From contig NZ_JAIVFT010000017.1 of the NCBI RefSeq assembly GCF_020829665.1, forward strand, positions 62,001 to 126,000: a DNA stretch of 64,000 nt, written 5' to 3'. Numbering within the stretch: position 1 is the first letter of the stretch; each line of letters begins with the position of its first letter. The DNA is from Nostoc sp. CHAB 5824. Its GTDB lineage: Bacteria; Cyanobacteriota; Cyanobacteriia; Cyanobacteriales; Nostocaceae. The position numbers and the translations under genes are program-made. Positions 35,392 to 43,493 of this stretch are shown in pieces. The notes beneath the pieces were generated by a model. That model worked only from the letters and a program-made list of their open reading frames with translations, was not told the origin of the DNA and made no database searches.

Positions 35392-35800
35392 CTGTTTCTT
35401 CCTCTGGTTCGATATAAGTATGAACTTCTGAATTGAGTATGAATAAATTTTTGTATGTTAATGCTAAATCAATTTCTTGATCTGGAACTTGGTTATCTTC
35501 TTTAATGAGTTTCTCTAATCTGTCTCCCTCTGGCTCTTCTGCTGCAATGTCGGCGTCAATTTGGTCGCGGTTAGCATGATAATAAGCTAAAGCTGCATAA
35601 ACCTGCGCTAAGGTCAAATGACTAATTTGATCTGCAATCTCTTCGGCGCTGTAACCTTGTTTGTACCAGATGGCTATGCGCCTTACTGTCACCCCTGTAC
35701 CAGCAATAATCGGACAACCGCCGTGTATTCCAGGATGATGGTTAATTAATGTACCAATATCAGTAATAGCTGCCAAAACTTGTTCTCCTAAATGTTTCAC
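35378..35800 (-). CDS. DUF433 family protein (VapB45-like antitoxin) with extended C-terminus
   Basis: 140 residues. The DUF433 core (HPGIHGGCPIIAGTGVTVRRIAIWYKQGYSAEEIADQISHLTLAQVYAALAYYHAN) occupies about 22-78 and includes a winged-helix-like DNA-binding part. DUF433 proteins are usually the antitoxin next to a DUF5615 PIN-like toxin. Here an acidic extension of about 60 residues follows, and the next gene is an XRE antitoxin with a 14-base overlap. No toxin is seen. Confidence 0.82.
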   Translation of the reverse strand: MKHLGEQVLAAITDIGTLINHHPGIHGGCPIIAGTGVTVRRIAIWYKQGYSAEEIADQISHLTLAQVYAALAYYHANRDQIDADIAAEEPEGDRLEKLIKEDNQVPDQEIDLALTYKNLFILNSEVHTYIEPEEETDEEN

Positions 35801-36402
35801 ACTAAAATTATGCTGATTTTAACAATTATATTTTTGTCAAGCCGAGAGTCTTTCGGTTGTGTTTCAGGACAAATGCATTTAGACTTCACTACTTCACTAA
35901 CTGACAACTAGTGCAATCTGCGTAGTTTACCGCCGTAGGCATCGCTTACAAAAATTTTGCCTACGTAGCCATATCCATCAACAAGCTGCTTTGCGTTTAT
36001 GCACTCCCCAACTTACGGGAGTAGCTACAGAACTTATGGGAGCTGCTACAGAACTTACGGGAGTAGCTACAGAACTTATGGGAGCTGCTACAGAACTTAT
36101 GGGAGTAGCTACAGAACTTATGGGAGCTGCTACAGAACTTATGAGAGCTGCTACAGAACTTATGGGAGCTGCTACAAAACTTATGGGAGTAGCTACAGAA
36201 CTTACGGGAGCTGCTACAGAACTTATGGGAGCTGCTACAGAACTTATGGGAGCTTATAAATACCAAAATCTAGTAATTAAGTTACGAAAAATTACTGTTA
36301 TCAATCAAAAACTTTAGTAAAAAAAATTGCGAGTTTTACTGAACCGGAACGTAGTTTAATTGAGGCAAGCTAGCTCTAGCAGCATCTTAAAGGAGTAATT
36401 TT
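35801..36402. other. Spacer dominated by a 21-bp minisatellite
   Basis: The left 200 bases show no gene; a short direct repetition (CACTACTTCACTAACTG) is near 35885. The minisatellite occupies 36010-36254, followed by about 150 AT-rich bases holding the promoter and ribosome site of the gene at 36403. Confidence 0.6.
36010..36254. repeat. 21-bp minisatellite, 11.7 tandem copies
   Basis: Eleven complete 21-bp units and a 14-base partial, each AACTTA(T/C)GGGAG followed by (TAG or CTG)CTACAG. Two unit types (GAGTAGC and GAGCTGC) are interspersed. Same period as the array at 2719-2970 but unrelated sequence. The arrays keep open frames on both strands that I do not regard as genes. Confidence 0.95.
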
Positions 36403-36798
36403 ATGTCTCGTAAAAAACGCACATCCCGTACTTTAGAAAAAGCTCAGTTAAGATCGGCTGGGCTAAAATCGATTGTTCCAAATATAAAATTTGATGAAAA
36501 TTATAGTCTGGAAAAATTGATTGAGTCAATTGAGCAGTTACGTAACAAACTTGATGTTTATAATACCGCTCTGTCTGTGGTTGACTCTTCTAAAACTGAA
36601 ATTGAAGAGATGGAAAAAAACTTGAGTCAGCTTTCTGAGAAGATGTTAATGGTGGTTGCAATCAAATACGGCAAAGACAGCCGTGAGTATGAAATGGCGG
36701 GTGGTGTTCGCTATAGCGATCGCATTCGCAAAATCAGGTCGAGCCGCTTGAAAAATGTTGCAGAACAAGCATTAGATGAGAATAGTAAAACTGCATAG
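36403..36798 (+). CDS. Conserved hypothetical protein, coiled-coil
   Basis: 131 residues. AAAGGAGTAATTTT just before the ATG is a very good ribosome site. The N-terminus is strongly basic (MSRKKRTSRTLEKAQLRSAG). A coiled-coil helix covers about 40-85, and the end has VAIKYGKDSREYEMAGGVRYSDRIRKIR. The KYGKDSxEYExAGG segment recurs in small cyanobacterial proteins I have seen, but I know no function. No signal peptide. Confidence 0.75.
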   Translation: MSRKKRTSRTLEKAQLRSAGLKSIVPNIKFDENYSLEKLIESIEQLRNKLDVYNTALSVVDSSKTEIEEMEKNLSQLSEKMLMVVAIKYGKDSREYEMAGGVRYSDRIRKIRSSRLKNVAEQALDENSKTA

Positions 36799-37346
36799 TA
36801 GTAGTGGCGCGGCCAGCCTAAAATATTGTATTTACCGCAAGTTGCTGCCCGCTCCTGTACTGGTTGCCAATCACGATACGGAAACCATAGCCTGTGGTAG
36901 CAGTAATCCTGTCGTGTAACTTAAGTTTTTGCTAAAAGTTACTTAAAGTGCGATTCACCCTTATAGAGTGGAATTATCTAGCAAGTTAAGGAGATGATAC
37001 TATTTCACTTTAATAATCATACAAATACGTTAGTAAGGGCATGGCAATGCCCACAGGTGTCAACTTAAACTCAAACACTCAATGTTACCGTAGTTTTAGA
37101 TCCCCCAACCCCCAATAAATTGGGGGCACAAGGCTCTAATTCCCCCCTTTTTAAGGGGAGCCAGCGCGGTCTTGGGGTCTCCCCAAGTGGAGCGACTGGC
37201 GTGGGTTAGGGGGGATCTAAAATCTAGTTGGTACATCGAAAAATTCTGAAATGCTTATCACAATAGGCTTTCACGTTAAGTTGACACCAATGGGCAATGC
37301 CATGCCCCTACGATAAATCTATATATCAAGGTTTTCGTGAATTGGT
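36799..37346. other. Spacer with nested inverted-repeat element
   Basis: About 550 bases. The minus strand of 36835-36945 can be read as DRITATTGYGFRIVIGNQY, which vaguely resembles the end of an FGE-like domain, but it is only about 30 codons with no start. The element at 37037-37308 fills the right half. Confidence 0.5.
37037..37308. repeat. Nested MITE-like element
   Basis: Outer arms 37037-37067 and 37277-37308 are inverted, imperfect copies of about 31 bases (GGGCATGGCAATGCCC...GTGTCAACTTA against its complement). Inside, TAGATCCCCC near 37099 and GGGGGGATCTA near 37217 form a second inverted pair enclosing further C/G-rich hairpins. The inner unit resembles the element at 24898-25013, so one element appears to have inserted into another. 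Confidence 0.75.
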
Positions 37347-37814
37347 ATGAGTCGATTGCAAATCCGCTTAGATGACCTGACAGGTAAAAAGATTGCTGAT
37401 CTTCTCCAAGAGCATATCGAAAATATGTACGAAATTACACCGCCTGAAAGCGTTCATGCTCTTGATTTGGAAGCATTGCGATCGCCCCATATTACTTTCT
37501 GGACGGCTTGGGAGGCATCGGAATTACTTGGATGCGGGGCACTAAAAGAACTAGATTCAAGAAGTGGTGAAATCAAATCAATGCGTACCGCCAAGGCTCA
37601 CCGTCGTAAGGGTGTCGCTTCAAAGATTCTTGAACACATCATCAAAGAAGCCGAACGGCGTGGTTACGATCACCTGAATTTGGAGACAGGGGCAATTTCA
37701 GAGTTCGCTCCAGCACGAGCCTTGTACACACGGTATGGGTTCAAGTACCGAGGCCCCTTTGCTGACTACATTGATGACCCGAACAGCGTATTTATGACGT
37801 TAGCTATACTGTAA
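37347..37814 (+). CDS. GNAT family N-acetyltransferase
   Basis: 155 residues. The acetyl-CoA binding motif A is KSMRTAKAHRRKGVASKILEHIIKEAERRGY (pattern RxxGxA), followed by LNLETGAISEFAPARALYTRYGFKYRGPFADY, the usual motif B ending in YxxxGF. These enzymes transfer acetyl groups to amines; the YGFKYRGPFADY ending is like that of small-molecule-specific members, but the substrate is not assignable. Monocistronic. Confidence 0.88.
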   Translation: MSRLQIRLDDLTGKKIADLLQEHIENMYEITPPESVHALDLEALRSPHITFWTAWEASELLGCGALKELDSRSGEIKSMRTAKAHRRKGVASKILEHIIKEAERRGYDHLNLETGAISEFAPARALYTRYGFKYRGPFADYIDDPNSVFMTLAIL

Positions 37815-37862
37815 ATATTTGGGATAGCAAATGCACTGTTGGATTGAAGTATTTAAAGTCTT

Positions 37863-38309
37863 TCAATAACACACATCGCCACTCATTCTTTTTGCTACTT
37901 CATCCATAATTTCTTTACTGCTATAGTCTGGCTTAGATGGATCTATTGGTTCTAACGGACGAAAGATAGCTAGCTGAGATTTTGGAGTCAGCATTTGTTG
38001 TAACTCGCTTTCATCTATACCAATTTTTTCCTCAAACATCAGTTCAGCACCATGTTCCAATTCATCATGAATAATATTGAGATCCCGTAAGCCTCTATAA
38101 GTAAAAGTTACGGTCTGATTTTTGGGATTGAGATATGTGCTGTTACTCTCATAACCAAGTTCTTCGGCTTTCTCAAAAGCCTCTTCTGGTGAAGAAGCAC
38201 GGACAAGAACAATATTTACATGAACAACATTGCGTGGATTTCCCTTAACATTACACTCGATCACTAATTCAGCGATATACCACTTTGCATTCTTTGAAAT
38301 GTATGTCAT
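37863..38309 (-). CDS. DUF4288 domain protein
   Basis: 148 residues. KWYIAELVIECNV...VVHVNIVLVRASSPEEAFEKAEELG at 9-52 is the DUF4288 signature, followed by FTYRGLRDLNIIHDELEHGAELMFEE. Function unknown; small soluble protein often found near immunity-type genes. Convergent with the GNAT gene. Confidence 0.75.
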   Translation of the reverse strand: MTYISKNAKWYIAELVIECNVKGNPRNVVHVNIVLVRASSPEEAFEKAEELGYESNSTYLNPKNQTVTFTYRGLRDLNIIHDELEHGAELMFEEKIGIDESELQQMLTPKSQLAIFRPLEPIDPSKPDYSSKEIMDEVAKRMSGDVCY

Positions 38310-38614
38310 TGCTTATAAAACCCAAAAATTCTACTAATAATGTTATCACTGAATATTCAGTAGTTCTGTTTAAAAGCTTGTAGCAAGAGAATGCCAAGCT
38401 AGGAAATCTAGAGACTTTAATGGTAAAGCTAAAAACTTGTGAACGCTATTGTGTTCATTTGTCATATTTGCCCGTCGTAGTTAAGCATTTTCACATTTAA
38501 TATAAGTACTTTCATTACCTTTTCGCTATTCAAGTTTGTGAATTATGAACTATATATTTTCTCAATTTAAGTATTAAATAAAATTATTCCCAATAGTTTA
38601 GGAAAAGCAAAAAC
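38310..38614. other. AT-rich spacer
   Basis: About 305 bases between divergent genes. No open frame or marked repeat that I can support; presumably the two promoters. Confidence 0.4.
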
Positions 38615-38980
38615 GTGAACCGTTTCAAAAAGCTATCCTCAATTGTATTCCTGCTATTAGCCTTCATTTATCCACCTACTTTGGCTGAAGCCAAGGATAA
38701 TACTCTAAATAATGTTCTCAATGAAGAGAGTCTTGACGCACAGACAAAATTAGTCAAAGAGCAAAGTAAAGAGCTTTTGTTAGCTCACAGACGGACTCGA
38801 CGACGTTATCATAGACGGCAACGGACTGGAAAATATTATTATCAACGCCAGGGTAATCGGCGACATTATTATAGACGACGCTATCGCTCTATACGTTATC
38901 ACGGACAACGATATCGTCATGGAGAATGGGAACTTGTGCGCGATCGTCATGGACGATTAATGTATGATTGGCAGCGTTAA
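38615..38980 (+). CDS. Small secreted Arg/Tyr-rich protein
   Basis: 121 residues from a GTG with AGGAA upstream. A signal peptide (FKKLSSIVFLLLAFIYPPTLAEA) is followed by a short acidic region. The mature C-terminal half (about 58-121) is extremely rich in Arg, Tyr and His (HRRTRRRYHRRQ, YYQRQGNRRHYYRRRYR) and ends GEWELVRDRHGRLMYDWQR. Such charge would favour binding to nucleic acid, polyphosphate or acidic polysaccharide outside the cytoplasm. No family recognised. Confidence 0.65.
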   Translation: MNRFKKLSSIVFLLLAFIYPPTLAEAKDNTLNNVLNEESLDAQTKLVKEQSKELLLAHRRTRRRYHRRQRTGKYYYQRQGNRRHYYRRRYRSIRYHGQRYRHGEWELVRDRHGRLMYDWQR

Positions 38981-39020
38981 TAGTAAACTTTACCCTCATT
39001 TTCTTTAGAGAATCTTTATG

Positions 39021-39069
39021 ATGACTGATGACTGATGACTGATGACTGATGACTGATGACTGATGACTG
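39021..39069. repeat. STRR: seven tandem ATGACTG heptamers
   Basis: Seven perfect copies of a 7-bp unit. Tandem heptamers are a hallmark of heterocystous cyanobacteria. The last copies run directly into the dispersed repeat at 39060-39146. Confidence 0.95.
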
Positions 39070-39146
39070 AAAACCCGTCAACAGTCAACAGTCAACAGTT
39101 AACGACCCAATAGAGTGTTTATCTACTTTAGACGCGCATTAGCTTA
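39060..39146. repeat. Dispersed repeat containing CAGTCAA heptamers (copy 2)
   Basis: Second copy of the repeat at 18333-18412, with three CAGTCAA-type units instead of two. Both copies are in the same orientation, about 20.7 kb apart. Confidence 0.85.
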
Positions 39147-39228
39147 CAACCACGGCTAGGTGACTGAAGTCAAGCAGTTGTAGGGCAGCAGATAGCGGGA
39201 GAACAAATGTGCTTAATACTTTAATAGT

Positions 39229-39921
39229 TTATTCGCGCTCAAAGACAAAAATAATTGAAATCGGTTTGTTCGTTTTGGGATCGCACGGCTCATATAAATT
39301 TAGCAATCGGTAATTCAAAGCATGGAACTCGTTGATCCATGATTCGAGGGTTCTGAAATACCAAGGAGTAGGGTAAAATGGCTGATCTGCAATTGCTTGC
39401 CATGAAGTTTCGCGCCACCCATTGGAGTATGTAGAGTCACCGCAAGTAATTATCGGATGAAGGGTTTGAATGATTATTTTACCTTTGTCCTCTAACAGAC
39501 TATGACCTGCCTGGGCGATCTCATCAAGAGCGCATTCGCCTAGAATTGAAAAGTTGCAGATAAAGCAACAGAAATAGTTAATAGTGCTAAATCTTTGTGA
39601 TGCAAGATCCGAGTACGAACAGACAGCAAAGCGAGAATCACCGCTATGCCTTGCTGCCTCAATAAGATCGGCACAAAAATCAACACCCCAGCCATCAATT
39701 CCTAAAGAAAAAAGCTGTCGAGACAACCATCCTTCACCGCATCCAATATCTAAAAATGTTCTTGGATTAAGTTGGCTTACTGCTTTGACTATAGCGGCAT
39801 CTGTGGCGATCGCACGGCTTTCAATTTGCTGTTCACGAATTGCTTGTGTCCATAATTTAGCATTCATCTGCCATGAGTCAAGGATTCGTTTTTCATTCTC
39901 GTCCATACAACGCTCGGTCAT
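39229..39921 (-). CDS. Class I SAM-dependent methyltransferase
   Basis: 231 residues from the ATG at 39921 (MTERCMDENEKRILDSWQ). The frame is open 29 codons further upstream, but that part (NSPASPATPK) reads like translated spacer sequence, and no start has a clear ribosome site; 39906 is also possible. Motif I is FLDIGCGEGWLSRQL, and the SAM ribose-binding acid is in WGVDFCADLIEAA. The rest is a Rossmann-like methyltransferase domain ending with a C-terminal SIIFVFERE. Acceptor unknown. Confidence 0.82.
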   Translation of the reverse strand: MTERCMDENEKRILDSWQMNAKLWTQAIREQQIESRAIATDAAIVKAVSQLNPRTFLDIGCGEGWLSRQLFSLGIDGWGVDFCADLIEAARHSGDSRFAVCSYSDLASQRFSTINYFCCFICNFSILGECALDEIAQAGHSLLEDKGKIIIQTLHPIITCGDSTYSNGWRETSWQAIADQPFYPTPWYFRTLESWINEFHALNYRLLNLYEPCDPKTNKPISIIFVFERE

Positions 39922-40299
39922 TTTGAAGGAGTAGTGCAAAAGTTTTGGAGTCGCTGGAGAAGCTGGGGAGTTAACCAAATACCTAAAATACGTGTATTTT
40001 TTATCCAATTATGGCAACTATCCACCGTGGGTTCCAACACCACGAATAAACCCCATCTCTTTGAGCAGCAGCCGTAGTTCTGCGTGAGGAAGTTTTGTAT
40101 CTTTGTTGTTATTTTCGCACATATAGCAATCTGACAAAATTAGCACATAATACAATAGCTAAACTGTCGCGCATTTAACTTGCACATCTTTTCGTGTTGG
40201 CTGTTGACTGTTGACAGTTAACCGTCAGCGGTCAACAAACTTAAAAAGTGACTGTGTAATTTAAAAGCGTAATAGCTTAACGTCCCCCAAAAGCCACTC
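39922..40299. other. Spacer upstream of the osmoprotectant transporter
   Basis: Contains the left copy of a long inverted dispersed repeat (40166-40279) that ends 20 bases before the transporter start codon. A 34-codon minus-strand frame at 40018-40122 has a HicA-like flavour but is too short to support. Confidence 0.5.
40166..40279. repeat. Dispersed repeat, left inverted copy (114 bp)
   Basis: From GTCGCGCATTTAACTTGCAC to AAAAGCGTAATAGCTTA. Inverted and almost identical to 46804-46931; the only length difference is two CTGTTGA heptamers (two here, four there). Because it lies immediately before the ABC transporter it may also influence its expression. Confidence 0.92.
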
Positions 40300-41058
40300 A
40301 TGCCGCAAAATAACCAAACAACCGTCGAATTCCGCGATGTCACTTTTAGCCGCAATCATCGCCCATTGGTGTCAAATCTCAATTTCACCATCCGCCAAGG
40401 AGAAGCACTGGTATTACTTGGGCGCAGTGGTAGCGGCAAAACCACCACAATGAAGTTAATTAATCGCTTATTTACACCTACACAAGGCGAAGTTTTATTT
40501 GATGGCATTCCCACAACTCAATGGGATGAAATTAAACTGCGGCGAAAGATCGGTTACGTGATTCAAGAAGTTGGTTTATTTCCCCATTTTACAGTTGAAC
40601 GCAATGTGGGTTTAGTCCCGGCTTTGGAAGGTTGGCAATCTAAACAAATTAAAGCGCGGGTTTATGAATTATTGCAATTAGTAGGCTTAGAACCAGGACA
40701 ATTCGCTGGGCGTTACCCGCATCAACTTTCAGGAGGACAAAGGCAAAGAGTTGGCGTAGCCAGGGCTTTAGCAGCAGATCCGCCAGTGTTGTTGATGGAT
40801 GAACCCTTTGGCGCACTCGATCCAATTACGCGCCTAGAACTTCAACAAGAGTTTCGGCATTTGCAGCAAGAATTAGGCAAAACAGTTGTGTTTGTCACCC
40901 ATGATATCCAAGAAGCTTTTGTCTTAGCATCGAGAATTGGTTTAATGTATGGGGGAGAATTGGTAGTATTGGAGGCAAAGGATGAATTTATGCGATCGCA
41001 ACACCCAGAAAGCCTTGCATTTCTCCAAAGTCTGCGTACCTTGCAAGACAATTTATGA
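40300..41058 (+). CDS. Osmoprotectant-type ABC transporter ATP-binding protein (OpuCA/ProV-like)
   Basis: 252 residues. Walker A GRSGSGKTT, Q-loop YVIQEVGLFPH, signature LSGGQRQRVGVARAL and Walker B VLLMDEPFGALD, followed by the H-loop FVTHD. The GLFPHFTVERNVGLVP segment is typical of the glycine betaine/choline/carnitine (OpuC, OsmV) subfamily. It lacks the C-terminal CBS domains of full OpuCA, so ionic-strength gating by CBS is not expected. The last codons overlap the permease start (ATGA), showing an operon of three genes. Confidence 0.9.
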   Translation: MPQNNQTTVEFRDVTFSRNHRPLVSNLNFTIRQGEALVLLGRSGSGKTTTMKLINRLFTPTQGEVLFDGIPTTQWDEIKLRRKIGYVIQEVGLFPHFTVERNVGLVPALEGWQSKQIKARVYELLQLVGLEPGQFAGRYPHQLSGGQRQRVGVARALAADPPVLLMDEPFGALDPITRLELQQEFRHLQQELGKTVVFVTHDIQEAFVLASRIGLMYGGELVVLEAKDEFMRSQHPESLAFLQSLRTLQDNL

Positions 41059-41687
41059 AAAATTTCTTCCTCGTTAAGTATGCCCCAGAAATTCTTCAGC
41101 ATACTCTAGAACACTTATTTTTGGTAAGTATTGCTATTGGAATCGCCATACTTATAGGCATTCCATTAGGTATTTTGATTACACGCAAAACCTATCTCCG
41201 CCAATCAATTCTCGGTATAGCAAATATTTTCCAAACTATTCCTAGTTTGGCACTATTTGGCTTACTAATTCCTGTTCCTATAATTGGTGGAATTGGCCCA
41301 GTGCCAGCAATTGTTGCTCTGACTGTATATTCCTTGTTGCCGATAATTCGTAACACTTACACAGGTATTACTGGCGTAGATCCAGCAGTTCGAGAAGCTG
41401 GCAGAGGAATGGGAATGACAGATAGACAATTGTTATTGCAAGTTGAGATTCCCTTGGCATTGGGAGTAATTTTGGCAGGGGTGCGAGTAGCAACGGTAAT
41501 TGCCATTGGTATTGCAACTATTGCAGCGGCCATTGGTGCTGGTGGTTTGGGAGTATTTATTTTTCGCGGCATATCAGTAGTGAATAATCAGTTAATTTTA
41601 GCTGGTGCAGTTCCGGCGGCGGTAATTGCATTACTAGCTGACTTTGCAATTGGCTGGATGGAGAATAAATTAAAAGTTAAAAATTAA
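41055..41687 (+). CDS. Osmoprotectant-type ABC transporter permease (OpuCB-like)
   Basis: 210 residues with about five to six membrane segments. The ATPase-docking EAA loop is VDPAVREAGRGMGMTDRQLLLQVEIPLALGVI, and IATIAAAIGAGGLGVFIFRGI is conserved in OpuCB/OpuCD and OsmW/OsmY permeases. Only one permease gene is present, so it would act as a homodimer. Four-base overlap with the ATPase gene upstream; 7 bases to the binding-protein gene. Confidence 0.9.
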   Translation: MKNFFLVKYAPEILQHTLEHLFLVSIAIGIAILIGIPLGILITRKTYLRQSILGIANIFQTIPSLALFGLLIPVPIIGGIGPVPAIVALTVYSLLPIIRNTYTGITGVDPAVREAGRGMGMTDRQLLLQVEIPLALGVILAGVRVATVIAIGIATIAAAIGAGGLGVFIFRGISVVNNQLILAGAVPAAVIALLADFAIGWMENKLKVKN

Positions 41688-41694
41688 GCAAGTA

Positions 41695-42600
41695 ATGAAA
41701 AGATTATTAACGCTTTCCTTTTTAAGTTTTGCTGTGTTATTGCTAACCACTGGCTGCACGCCAAATTTAAATACTAGTAGCAATGATGCTAATATTATCG
41801 TTGCTTCCAAAGATTTTACTGAACAAGATATTTTAGGTGAACTTTTAGCACAGCAAATCGAGGGAACAACTAATTTAAAAGTATCTCGTCGTCCTCGTTT
41901 GGGTGGTTCGTTTGTTTGTCATAATGCTATTAGTGCTGGCAAAATTGATGCTTATATTGAGTATACAGGTACAGCTTTGACTGCAATTTTAAAGCAAAAG
42001 CCAGTTAATGGCTCCAAAGAAGTTTATGAAATAGTAAAACAAACATACGCCCAGCAATTCAATCTGGAAGTGATGCCAAGCTTGGGTTTTGAAAACACTT
42101 TTGCGATGATTATTCGGGGTGATGATGCCAAGCGCAATAATATTCAAACTCTTTCCCAAGCTACTCAATATACACCGCAGTGGCGTGGCGGTTTCGGTTA
42201 CGAATTTTTAGAACGGGAAGATGGTTTTCCAGGATTAGCTAAAACTTACAATTTACGTTTTGCTAAACCACCCCAAATTATGGACTTGGGTTTAATATAT
42301 CGTGCTTTGATTCAAAAACAGGTGGATATGGTGGCGGGTAATTCCACTGACGGACAGATTGCTCGCTTGGGTTTAGTTGTTTTAAAAGATGATAAACAGT
42401 ATTTTCCACCTTATGAAACTGTGCCAATTGTTCGTCAAGAAACATTGAAAAAATACCCGGAATTAAGAACAGCGATCGCTCAACTTGCCGGAAAGATTTC
42501 GGCAGATGAAATGCGACAGCTAAACTATTTAGTCGAGGGAGAATTACGTGATATTAAAGATGTTGTCCGGGAGTTTCGCAAATCGAAAGGATTAAAATAA
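41695..42600 (+). CDS. Osmoprotectant-binding lipoprotein (OpuCC/OsmF-like)
   Basis: 301 residues. Lipoprotein signal ending LLTTGC (lipidated cysteine at about 21), then an OpuAC-type binding fold: IIVASKDFTEQDILGELLAQQIEG, AYIEYTGTALTAIL, and VDMVAGNSTDGQIARLGLVVLKDD. These motifs fit the quaternary-amine (glycine betaine, choline, ectoine-like) binding proteins. Completes a three-gene uptake operon; import of compatible solutes against salt or drying stress is the likely role. Confidence 0.9.
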   Translation: MKRLLTLSFLSFAVLLLTTGCTPNLNTSSNDANIIVASKDFTEQDILGELLAQQIEGTTNLKVSRRPRLGGSFVCHNAISAGKIDAYIEYTGTALTAILKQKPVNGSKEVYEIVKQTYAQQFNLEVMPSLGFENTFAMIIRGDDAKRNNIQTLSQATQYTPQWRGGFGYEFLEREDGFPGLAKTYNLRFAKPPQIMDLGLIYRALIQKQVDMVAGNSTDGQIARLGLVVLKDDKQYFPPYETVPIVRQETLKKYPELRTAIAQLAGKISADEMRQLNYLVEGELRDIKDVVREFRKSKGLK

Positions 42601-42668
42601 TTCGTAATACTCGCCATTCGCGTAGCGTCTCGTAGAGAAGGCGAGAAGCAAGCTACGTAATTCGTAAT
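42601..42668. repeat. Cyanobacterial GCGTAGC/CTACG repeat with short inverted flanks
   Basis: TTCGTAATAC at the left and TACGTAATTCGTAATTA at the right flank a core of CGCGTAGCGTCTCGTAGAG type. Dispersed repeat at the end of the transporter operon. Confidence 0.55.
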
Positions 42669-42686
42669 TAAGGGTTAGTGTAAACC

Positions 42687-43316
42687 CTACTGTTGTCCGC
42701 GCAAAAAGTTCTTTAACCACCTAATGACTTCACTTGTTGTTTGCTCATTGGCCATTTGAAGACATTGATGCACAATTTCTCTCATGTTAGGAAAGTAGCT
42801 GCTTTCTGTAAGCACATAACTTTCTCCCTGTAATCGATAAATTAATAACCGATTACTCTTTAATATCCAAACTTCTGGCACTCGATAAGGTAAGAAATCA
42901 TTAACGTCGGTGTAGCTTATTACATCTATTTCAATTGCTAAATCTGGTGGTGGCTCTGACTCCCAATCAATTCTTTTTTTGCCTACTACTGCTCTGCAAT
43001 TTTCAATGTAAAAGCAAAAGTCTGGTTCAATACCACTAACCTCTGGCAAGCTCATGGTGATGGGCGTAAATGACTCGTATATGCGGTTTAAATGGTCAAG
43101 TAAAGCAATTACTATCAATGCCAACAAACTTGCATCTCTTCCATGTTCTGGTAGCGGTGCCATCAATAAAATTTCTCCTCTTCGATATTTAATGCGAGGT
43201 GAGGAGCGATCGCCTAGTTGCTGACTCAATACTTGATAATCTTCCCAGTCCCCCAAAAGCTTCAACACGGCGCCAGGTGGTAATTCGATTCTTTCTGGTG
43301 TAATTACGGTATCCAT
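42687..43316 (-). CDS. Uma2 family endonuclease-like protein (DUF820)
   Basis: 209 residues. Restriction-endonuclease-like fold: GAVLKLLGDWEDYQVL, RGEILLMAPLPEHGRDASLLALIVIALL, SGIEPDFCFYI (conserved acidic strand) and PPDLAIEIDVIS with the E-x-D/E metal-site strand. The family is massively expanded in cyanobacteria; biochemical function unproven. Monocistronic, convergent with the transporter operon. Confidence 0.88.
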   Translation of the reverse strand: MDTVITPERIELPPGAVLKLLGDWEDYQVLSQQLGDRSSPRIKYRRGEILLMAPLPEHGRDASLLALIVIALLDHLNRIYESFTPITMSLPEVSGIEPDFCFYIENCRAVVGKKRIDWESEPPPDLAIEIDVISYTDVNDFLPYRVPEVWILKSNRLLIYRLQGESYVLTESSYFPNMREIVHQCLQMANEQTTSEVIRWLKNFLRGQQ

Positions 43317-43385
43317 AATTAGCTCCCATTATTTACATAAAAGATGAGCGATCGCAGGATTCATAAATTCAATGAACAGATTGTT

Positions 43386-43493
43386 ATATAGCGGTTCTCG
43401 TTTACGTGAGGTACACCCGTAGGGGCACGGCATGCCGTGCCCCTACACCTTGCGATATAATGTTGTACCGCATCTGAGTGGGAACCGCTATAT
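43386..43493. repeat. MITE-like element with 12-bp inverted ends and a 28-bp palindrome
   Basis: ATATAGCGGTTC at 43386-43397 and GAACCGCTATAT at 43482-43493 are exact inverted repeats. At the centre-left, 43419-43446 is a perfect palindrome (GTAGGGGCACGGCA and its complement). The right end supplies the last base of the stop codon (43493-43495) of the phytochelatin-synthase-like gene, so the element inserted exactly at the end of that gene. Confidence 0.85.

Noticed and set aside
36835..36945. Fragment resembling the end of an FGE-like domain on the minus strand
   Set aside because: Only about 30 codons, no start, and the resemblance rests on a short GYGFRIV stretch; chance cannot be excluded.
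40018..40122. 34-codon HicA-like frame on the minus strand
   Set aside because: Too short, lacks the family's conserved histidine context, and has no partner antitoxin.
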